Assembly (NCBI GenBank): GCA_050084515.1
Contig: CM114274.1
Location: forward strand, 20,646,001 to 20,710,000
Reading direction: 5' to 3'
DNA from: Blasia pusilla
Lineage: Eukaryota; Marchantiophyta; Marchantiopsida; Blasiales
DNA: 64,000 bases
Within the stretch, counting starts at the first letter, position 1; every line of letters begins with the position of its first letter. Made by a program: the position numbers and the translations under genes. The notes under the pieces are model-generated. The model did no database searches and had not been told where the DNA came from. It was given only the letters and a program-made list of their open reading frames with translations. This document shows positions 56,281 to 64,000 of the stretch, one piece after another.

Positions 56281-57468
56281 ACCCCCCTCTAGTTGACTCC
56301 AAAAAATAACTAGATGTTACTCAAATTGGGGTTGTGAGACTCAGTAATTACTTAACCAGACTATAGTCATAAAAGTTACTCTTAGTCGTATAAGTTGTTA
56401 CTAAAACCTAGGGTAGTCATATGTGAGTCTCATTTTTTATCCTCAACATAATCACAAAATACGACTTCACCTAGTCATTATTTATGACTAGGTGAAGTCA
56501 TAAAAAATGACTAGACGAGTCATAGAGAATGATTTTCTTGCCATAAAGAGAGACTAGACAAGCTAGAAAGAGCGACTGGACGAGTCAGAAAGAATGACTA
56601 GACAAGTCATAAAGAGTGACTTTGAATGACTACTCTGGGTAACAAATAATGACTTCGCGCGTCACAAGAGAATGACTTTTCCATGTCATTTACAATCCTA
56701 TTGATTAACAAACAATATGAAATTAACATTTAGAGTTCATTTTGTATCTATGATAACTCCTACATATGAATGACACCTTCCTACCTATCCTCCCTACATA
56801 TGAATGACTTGATGGTTGCTTTCTCTATGTACCCTCTTATCACTACTTCTCCTACATCCAACAAAGGAGATGCCATTCTACTTTAAGTACAATCCTAATG
56901 CTACCAACATCGTGTGAAAACATACAACCACATTAATCATGTACCAACCCACACCTGTTGTAGCATCTGATTAGTTTTCAGAGTAAAAAATCCTTGTCTA
57001 TTGAAATCTAAAGGTACCAAATGCTTCTTACATCCAAGTGTGGCCATATGTCCAAAGCTACCAAGTGTATCCATTCACCCTCAAAGTACTATCTACTTAC
57101 ATCAGAGGAATGCTTAACGAATAATGAATGATGTTTTCCATGAAAAAAGGAGACTTACATTGAAATAAGGCCCAAGTTCATTTCAATTGCCCTGAAGAAC
57201 ACAAAATCTACTTTTGAGTTTCTCTACTTGTGAGTACAAACTCCCCCTTTGATATACTCAAAATTGAGACATGAAGTTACAAGTACATCTCAATTGCCAC
57301 ACTCAAAATTGAAACCCAACCATCAGGTTCCTCTACTTATGAGTACAAAAGTTACAAATACATGGAAATGGCCACACTCCAAACTCATTGTCAAAGGGAT
57401 GGTTCCTCTACTAGTGGGTACAAAAACACACTTCTTAATGTCTACACATCTAAAAAACCCCCCTCTAA
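56281..57468. other. Noncoding, rich in TGACTAG-type inverted words
   Basis: No gene recognised. From 56340 to 56700 variants of GACTAGACAAGTCA recur about every 20-25 bp, along with the strong hairpin at 56463-56499. The remainder to 57468 is AT-rich with scattered short repeats (CTCAAAATTGA). Confidence 0.5.
56463..56499. repeat. 16-bp perfect inverted repeat
   Basis: Arms GACTTCACCTAGTCAT (56463-56478) and its exact reverse complement (56484-56499) around TATTT. Could be the centre of a fold-back MITE. Confidence 0.9.
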
Positions 57469-58215
57469 CAAAGTTGCATGAAAATGGACAAGTCCGGATA
57501 TATCCTCAGACATGCACGGCTCGCACCCGTGCCCGCCTCTGAGCCCGCCTTTGAGCCCGCCACCTAGACCCGGGCTGACAAAGCCTGCATCCATTGTGTG
57601 GCCCGTAGGGCGGGCTCAAGGTGGGCAGGCACGGGCTCAAGGTAGGCAGGTGCAAGCTAGGTTGGGCAGGCAAGTGCAAGCTAGGTTGGGCAGTCGCGGG
57701 CTCAAGGCTAATTGGGCGCCGGATCTGGGTAGGCAAGTGCAAGCTTTGGGCAGGCAGGTGCAGGCTCTAGGCGGGTAGGTACGGGCTAGGGTGGGCAAGT
57801 GTAGGCTCTAGCCAGGCATGTGCAAGTTCTAGGCGGGCAGGTGCGGGCTAGGGCGGGTAGGCGTGGGCTAGGGCGGGCAGGTGCGGGCTCCTAGTGGGTA
57901 GATGCAAGCTCAAGGCAGGCAGGGCGCGGGCTTGACGGCCCCAAAAAAATTTGGTCCGTTGGACCAAAAGATGGTCTGCTAGACCAATTTTTTTGGGCCT
58001 TGAGCCCGCATGCAGGCCTAGAGAGGGCCTCAAGCCCGCGCCTAGGGTCTGCACCGAGCCCACCCCAAGCCAGGCTGCAGGCCACGCAATGGGTGCAGGA
58101 TGCGGGTGCAGATGGGCTTGGATACGGGCTTGGGTGCATGGTCGGGTGCCGGCCCAGGTACTCGGACCCGCACGGACATGTCCGCCAACACTAACTTTGT
58201 CCATGTGCAACCTTG
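57469..58215. mobile_element. hAT-like nonautonomous element 2 with GC-rich minisatellite
   Basis: 8-bp flanks CCCTCTAA (57461-57468) and CCCTCTGA (58216-58223). Ends CAAAGTTGCATG and, inverted, CAAGGTTGCACATGGACA. The interior is the reverse complement of the same minisatellite family as element 1 (GTGCGGGCTAGGGCGGGCAG-like units) with the GGTCC hairpin motif near 57945-57990. Confidence 0.85.
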
Positions 58216-58308
58216 CCCTCTGAATAGCTCAAAATTAAGACTACAATTTACAAGATTGGGATAGCCACACTCACAACAACTATACACAAAGCAAAGGTGC
58301 CCCTACTT

Positions 58309-58524
58309 CTAAGAAGGCATAACAAGATGAGATGGCCATAATACTACACTATCAAGGGCATCTTTGACATAAATATGCTGTGGATCTTTAGCCATATTTG
58401 GAAATGGAAAAACATATTTCTTCTTGCAGACCTCTCTCAAATGGAGAACAAAATGCCCATCTGGAATGTCACGTCCATGGAAAGTAGAACAACCATCATG
58501 CAAGCTGCCATAACCTAAAACCAT
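58309..58524 (-). pseudogene. Possible CACTA (TNP1-like) exon
   Basis: A 71-codon ORF, GSLHDGCSTFHGRDIPDGHF, then VKDALDSVVLWPSHLV. The end resembles the 'Asp-Ala-x-Gly-x-x-x-x-Trp-Pro' end of plant CACTA TNP1-type proteins. Similarity is by memory of the pattern only. With 60058-60400 it could form one degenerate gene, but the 1.5 kb between is mostly stops and holds a hAT-like insertion. Confidence 0.35.
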
Positions 58525-58991
58525 AGTGAGTTCTCACGTGACATCAACTGCTGCAACAAATTAGAGTCATGGCTTGGTAGCCTCTCGGGTTCTCTATATG
58601 AGTGTCGCTCTTCTCACTATCGTTGGCTTTTGTAGAAGATCCACATGATCCAACTCCATTGGTCCACCACTCTCCACCATCCTTGCACTGTCCTCATTCT
58701 GCTCTTAAAATTTAGTGGCCTCCAAATTGCATCTCCGCGATGCTGTACCCTGGCGTTTGCCTAGAACAATCAGGGCCTCATCTATGCTCTCTACAATCAC
58801 ACTTAACATGAAACTTTAACCACCCTTTCAAATAGATCATGATTCTTCATCAACTTCAAAGTACAGTGCTCAACATCACTCTAAACTCACATACCTGAAC
58901 TCAAAAGGTCACCTGCAATGACAATAGCATTAACCTCTTTTGTGCCTCCCTTTTTCTTTGGACTAGTTGGTGCAATGCCAACAACTGTATC

Positions 58992-59297
58992 CAAGGTTCC
59001 ATATGGACAAAGTCTGTGTCCACGAACATGTCCATGTCCATGGACTTACATCCGTCTTATGGAAGGACTTGTCCATATGGGCCCCATGTCCACCTTCTTT
59101 CTCATCCCTCCACTTGCCGAACTTTCTACCTTTCTTCACTCCCTTCCCCTTTATTGCCCTGCTCGTTCTTGCCTTGCCTTCCACCATGAACTATAAGTGT
59201 GGGCCCCATATTTCTCAATCTATGTTTGTGGACATGTCCAAACTTGTGTGTATGTGTCCTTCCTAAGGACGGACTTGTCTATTTTATTGCAACCATG
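58992..59297. mobile_element. hAT-like nonautonomous element 3, short form
   Basis: 306 bp with 8-bp flanks ACTGTATC (58984-58991) and ATTGTATC (59298-59305). Ends CAAGGTTCCATATGGACA and, inverted, CATGGTTGCAATAAAATAGA. It shares the ACATGTCC / GGACGGACTTGTC subterminal motifs with elements 1 and 2 but lacks the minisatellite. Confidence 0.8.
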
Positions 59298-59305
59298 ATT
59301 GTATC

Positions 59306-60057
59306 TAGTCCTCTTACTATATGAACATCCTTGGCAACCCGTGGAAGAACTGGAGGCAAAGGCACAATAGTGACCAGATTTGGTGAGGGTGCACTCTTCC
59401 TTGAAAGTGGTCAAGTGATTGGGTGAGGAGAGGATATACTCAATGGCATAGAGGCAAGTGCTCCACTAGGAGTAGGGTCTAGATGACTAAGTCCATGAGG
59501 AAAGGATACAACTCTTGGATTTTCATATCTCTTCCCTGGAACCCCTTATATCCTCAGGGTCCCTTCTCAAGCTCATGGAAATCAATTCCATCAACTTTGT
59601 GAAGTTCTGTTGTTGATTAGCAATAGTAGTCTGTATGCTTGCCTCTACCAATCCAAGCTGCTGGAGAATGCATCCATGCGATCAATTTTGTGAGTCACAG
59701 ACTGAGGCAACAACTCCTCCATGGACTTTAATCGTGTAGAGATCTCTGTCAGCTCACATGATCCTGTAGCCTGAAACACAAGACCATGATCTTAGTCTAT
59801 ATCAATAGGCATGTACTAGAAATACACTAGAGTTACTTCAACTCAATAGCTACCAGATGCAAATATCTGCTTAGACATTGTAGTTGTACCATGACTCCTT
59901 TGGTTCTTTGCCTCCTCATGCACCTACACCTTAGTAGGGGTTTGCCCCTTCTCTTTTCTCTACAAGACATGTTACACCAACCAAGTTCAGTCTATCAAAC
60001 ACTAGCCCAAGCCAAAACTATATGATGTAAAAGAAATTAAAGATGGCTCCTTCGATA
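59306..60057 (-). other. Degenerate sequence, weak CACTA-like traces
   Basis: Minus-strand reading gives a broken GQTPTKV then HEEAKNQRSHGTTTMSKQIF near 59950-59860, reminiscent of the conserved middle of plant TNP1-type proteins, then stop-rich sequence. No intact gene. Confidence 0.3.
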
Positions 60058-60400
60058 TTATTCATACCAGGCGCTCTGCGATTGGTGCCCTTTTCTTCCT
60101 GCAGGGTTTGGATTGGTCACTGCTGCCCAAGCCTTGGACATTTGTTCACTCTTTGTCTTGGCACTCTCGCTCATGAAGTGTGTTAGTAATCTCCCCCATT
60201 GGTTGGGGTCTACATGAGGTGGTGGGGCCACTTTCTTGCCTCCTCCAACTTTTCTTTTCATGTCCGGCGTAATCTAAATCTCTCCGTCTTGAGTATTTGT
60301 TGTGCATATTCCTCCAAACATGGAACAACCAATCGGAATAGCCACTCCATTGCCATCGTTTCCAACATACTCCCATCAAGCAACAATACCACTCAACACA
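60058..60400 (-). pseudogene. Possible CACTA TNP1-like fragment
   Basis: 60261-60058 encodes VDPNQWGRLLTHFMSESAKT, then MSKAWAAVTNPNPAGRKG. A Trp-led segment followed by an 'x-x-x-x-H-x-x-Gly' stretch is the pattern of the TNP1/PTTA region. The ORF upstream to 60400 is probably a preceding exon in another frame. Low confidence. Confidence 0.35.
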
Positions 60401-60429
60401 CAATTCCAATCACAAGAGTGTTGGTTTGA

Positions 60430-61416
60430 AAAATTCACAATGGAGATGTCAAGCCATCGCAACACCTCCGCTCTGAAATCTGCAGGTCACGTATTCTTTC
60501 TTTCTGAAGTTGTGGTGATCCAACCAGAGTTGTTCACACCCACTTTTCCGACCTTCACCCCCTCGCCACGCACACTACTCTCAATCAGTGGGTTTGATGG
60601 GTATGTTGTCCCTACGCTTGCCCTTCGCAAGCCTTGTTGCACACATGACACACTTCAGTCAAGCATCCATCACACTTTGCAAATCTTATAGCATGCAAAC
60701 ACACTCAGCACATAGATGTCAGGTCAGACACTAGTTACTGAAGCTACGAGGAAGAAATTGTCCATATAGGGAAGATAATTCCTATATATATGTGACTTGG
60801 TATCATTATTACCCTTTGTCATTTGCACTCCTTGAGTTGGTCCTAGCCCCAACCATTGGGGTTGTCCATACATGTCTGGAGTGCCATTATCGAGTCTATG
60901 AAGGTACTAGCTAGTTCCAAACCTAGGGGGACTCAAAGAGTCAAAACCTAAAGGCCACAACAAGACCAGAAAAGGAAGAAGAGGGCATTCCCCCTAACGA
61001 CGAAACTCACCAACAGCAGAGACAATATCAGCAACAACAAGAGAGCTATGACTACTACTAAGTGGGCCTCTAGCTTCGGCGTTTCCCACAGCCTGTCTAA
61101 TATGGCACAAACAACTAAATTTCAAACATGTTGCTTCTTTTGTCATGTTATTTCAGTATCTTGTCGTATTATTCATATGGGGTGGCTAATTATTATATGG
61201 AAAAATATATTTAAATTTTGAAATTAGATTTAATTTCAAAAAAATTAAATCTTAAAAGAGCAAGAAAATTTCACGTTCAGAAATAATACCCATCTCCCCG
61301 AAACAATTTCACTCCTTTGCAAGAGTTCGAACAATAACTATTCTTCCCGTTCCACTCTTCCCACCAAAATAATATTCACTTACTAAATTCTTAGTTAATT
61401 TTAATGAACGGAATCA
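60430..61416. other. Interval without a recognised gene
   Basis: Nothing coding recognised. The AT content rises sharply after 61190. The stretch 61105-61200 (CAAACATGTTG, then CTTGTCGTATTAT) resembles 61890-61960 inside the inverted-repeat arm, so a partial copy of the same repeat lies here. Confidence 0.45.
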
Positions 61417-62225
61417 TTTTGCTTCTCCATTTAAATTCAATTTCCTTTCCCAAAATGTCACATGTGAATTAATACGATTATTTTTAAAAAATAATCACGA
61501 AAATTCATTTCAAAATTAAATAGAATTTTTATTTTCTAAAATCTAAGAAGAGTAATCACATGTCACTCTTCTAAAAACTTACAATCTTCCATTCAAATTT
61601 AAATGATATTTCAAATCCCCAAATAATTTTACCCTTCCATAAAAAATAATTTAAAATCTATTCTTTCTCGGTTAAAATTAATTTTTCTCTTTCCATCAAA
61701 TATGAATGAAGGCAAAAATTTTAAAATTTTGGTTTTTTATCATAATTATTCCAATTTATTAAAATTTATAATCACCCATGATAATATTAAATAAACTATT
61801 AATTTAGTAACACAAGTTTTTCTTATTCCGTTCAAATTCGTATCCGTTGTTTTATCTCCATTCATATATTTCTATACGGTTCAAACAACCAAATTCAAAC
61901 ATGTTATTTATCTTGTCGTATTATGCATATGGATGGAGTCACCAATTATTAGATTAAACAAGCCGGATCTGCTTATCCTTTGTACGGGGAAGAAAAGGCG
62001 AACGGGGTCTTCCACCTGCCCACTGCCACGCGTCAGACGGAGCGGCGCGGAAAGGCTTGAAGTCCGTTCTGGGTGAATGTGGAGCTCACGATTCCGCGTT
62101 TTACGGAAATCTTTGCTGTCCTTGAACACCGTGAGCCACAAACTGTGGGGCACCGAATCGGAGACAATGAAGCCTTACGAAGATGGTGCTGATTGGGCTC
62201 GGACTTGGACATTCCACACAGCCTG
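61417..62225 (+). repeat. Giant inverted repeat, left arm (about 809 bp)
   Basis: Reverse complement of 62990-64000 once the MITE in the right arm is removed, with few mismatches. The AT-rich outer part and the GC-richer inner part are both preserved. Short ORFs in it are not convincing genes. Probably long terminal or fold-back repeats of a DNA element. Confidence 0.9.
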
Positions 62226-62989
62226 AGCTTTGGAGTCTGGACACGTGGTAGGTCAAGTGAGTTAGAAGTGCCGACTACACCTCTGAGTGAGAAGATCTTC
62301 GACAAACCTCGTCCAGGAGTTCTTCCAGTCCTTGACAGCTCCTGTCCACAAGTTTCTGCCCAATGAAAGATCGTTCCTGGACCTCTCAAACGAGAGGCAC
62401 AAATTGGTCCTCCGGCTACGGTAAAGATCCTTCTCTACTCACAGCACTGGACTCTGCTCGCGAAATGAAAAACCCGGAGTCCAATGCAGATGTGGCGTCC
62501 ACCTATTGGAACCAATATCTTTGCACGAATGGGAAGCTGTCATTATTTAAACCTTACATCATCTTATTTCAACGTGTCTCTAACAACGCCCGGGGAGAAA
62601 GGAAGGAGGCGTAGTCGGAGGAATTTCAGAATGACCGTATCAGTTTCTAAAAAATTGGGCGAATAGGGAATATACAAGACTTCATTTGTATTCGTATCAA
62701 AATAGTCATTGGAATTCAAAAATTTTCAAAACTTATTGTCCTATTTTATATAGATAATATCTTAAAAGACTTCTCGACCTTCTTCTTGTAATCGGTTAGT
62801 GCACGGAAAACACTCATCTTAGGACAATAAGTTTTGAAGTTTTTTGAATTCCAATGACTATTTTGACACGAATACAAATGAAATCTTATATATTCCCTAT
62901 TAGGGTTGAGTAGTTTTTGATATCTAATTAGTACACATCCTATCTATATAAAATAGGACAATAAGTTTTGAAGTTTTTTGAATTCCACA
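62226..62989. other. Loop of giant inverted repeat with internal hairpin
   Basis: 764 bp, no recognised gene. It contains a second inverted repeat (arms 62662-62742 and 62821-62901, about 81 bp each) and a partial third copy at 62954-62987. Confidence 0.75.
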
Positions 62990-64000
62990 CAGGCTGTGTG
63001 GAATGTCCAAAAGTTCGAGCCCAATCAGCACCATCTTCGTAAGGCTTTATTGTCTCCGATTCGGTGCCCCACAGTTTGTGGCTCACGGTGTTCAAGGACA
63101 GCAAAGATTTCCGTAAAACGCGGAATCGTGAGCTCCACATTCACCCAGAACTGACTTCAAGCCTTTCCGCGCCGCTCCGTCTGACGCGTGGCAGTGGGCA
63201 GGTGGAAGACCCCGTTCGCCTTTTCTTCCTCGTACAAAGGATAAGCAGATCCGGCTTGTCTAATCTAATAATTGGTGACTCCATCCATATGCATAATACG
63301 ACAAGATAAATAACATGTTTGAATTTGGTTGTTTGAACGGTAGAGAAATATATGAATCAGGGTTGGGGAGTTTTTTCGTGGGACCTGGTAAATCGGGAAC
63401 GGAAATTCGGTTTTGAACCGGTTTTCACATATGGAATACAAAGAGCGTCCTCAAATCCAACCGGTTTTTCGTAGGCAGTTTTAAAATTAGTCGGAAATTC
63501 TCAAATTTAACCGGCTAGTCTTATTCGTAACCCCGGATCTCCCCGATCATTGATATGAATGGAGATAAAACAACGGATACGAATTTGAACGGAATAAGAA
63601 AAGCTTGTATTACTAAATTAATAGCTTATTTAATATTATAATGGGTGATTATAAATTTTAATAAATTAGAATAATTATGATAAAAAACCAAAATTTTAAA
63701 ATTTGTGCCTTCATTCATATTTGATGGAAAGAGAAAATTAATTTTAACGGAGAAAGAAAAGATTTTAAAATTTTTTTATGGAAGGGTAAAATTATTTGGG
63801 GATTTGAAATATCATTTAAATTTGAATGGAAGATTGTAAGTTTTTAGAAGAGTGACATGTGATTACTCTTCTTAGATTTTAGAAAATAAAAATTCTATTT
63901 AATTTTGAAATGAATAATGTGATTATTTTTTAAAATAATCGTATTAATTCACATGTGACATTTTAGGAAAGGAAATTGAATTTAAATGGAGAAGAAAAAA
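62990..64000 (-). repeat. Giant inverted repeat, right arm (continues off window)
   Basis: Inverted match to 61417-62225, interrupted by a 195-bp MITE plus an 8-bp duplication. 1011 minus 203 leaves 808 bp against 809 in the left arm. It is still matching at the last base, so the true arm is longer. Confidence 0.9.
63358..63552. mobile_element. hAT-like MITE, 195 bp
   Basis: Perfect 8-bp duplication ATATGAAT (63350-63357, 63553-63560). Starts CAGGGTTGGGGAG; the other end inverted is CAATGATCGGGGAG. The left arm of the giant inverted repeat has the uninterrupted target (one ATATGAAT near 61857-61866), proving a simple insertion. Confidence 0.9.

Noticed and set aside
62033-62389. 118-codon ORF in the giant inverted repeat (and partners 61908-62153, 63064-63309)
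   Set aside because: Different frames of the same arm are open on both strands, no domain, and the two arms do not preserve one frame better than others.

Overview
The window is almost entirely transposable-element sequence. No ordinary host gene, tRNA or rRNA could be recognised. The mixture of chromodomain-bearing Ty3/gypsy elements, Ty1/copia remnants with initiator-Met-tRNA primer sites, an L1-type LINE with a C-terminal zinc knuckle, Mutator-like elements (MULEs) and hAT-like MITEs points to a large, repeat-rich plant nuclear genome. The species cannot be named from sequence alone. All element assignments were made by reading motifs; no database search was run.

Layout. 1-8.18 kb: degenerate LTR-element pieces, namely a coiled-coil ORF, a gypsy gag fused to a copia integrase between two inverted LTR-like arms, CTTCG-rich LTR-like repeats, and a copia gag with LTR and primer site on the minus strand. 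8.187-30.491 kb: a minus-strand gypsy chromovirus (gypsy-1) with 1020-bp LTRs and ATATG target duplications. It is split by a solo LTR of another family, a 12.6-kb MULE (MULE-A, 12061-24656) and a solo LTR of its own family. 30.5-32.6 kb: an older plus-strand gypsy integrase. 32.6-45.1 kb: MULE-B (minus), split by gypsy-2 (37118-44777, plus, GTATC duplications), which itself holds a copia solo LTR. 45.1-56.3 kb: MULE-C (plus), split by a hAT-like element and by a gypsy LTR that in turn carries a LINE. 56.3-61.4 kb: two more hAT-like elements and a weak CACTA-like remnant. 61.4-64 kb: a giant inverted repeat with arms of about 0.8 kb that runs out of the window; one arm carries a recent MITE.

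The most unusual object is MULE-A. It carries a SWIM-finger MULE transposase and, divergently transcribed, a second multi-exon gene whose pieces show a ParB/sulfiredoxin-like DGNHR motif followed by a beta-class N4/N6 DNA-methyltransferase-like domain. The start of that second gene recurs in MULE-C. Introns, the shared promoter region and the flanks of the MULE genes hold about 60 copies of a 25-27 bp palindrome (CAACCCGTCG, 5 nt, CGACGGGTTG), often 63-67 bp apart. In MULE-A one array lies exactly between the two divergent TATA boxes. A ParB-like/methyltransferase protein encoded beside dense palindromic sites suggests an element-encoded site-recognition or epigenetic-control system. That functional link is inference. 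The coding copies here carry stops and frameshifts, so this is a fossil or near-fossil of the system.
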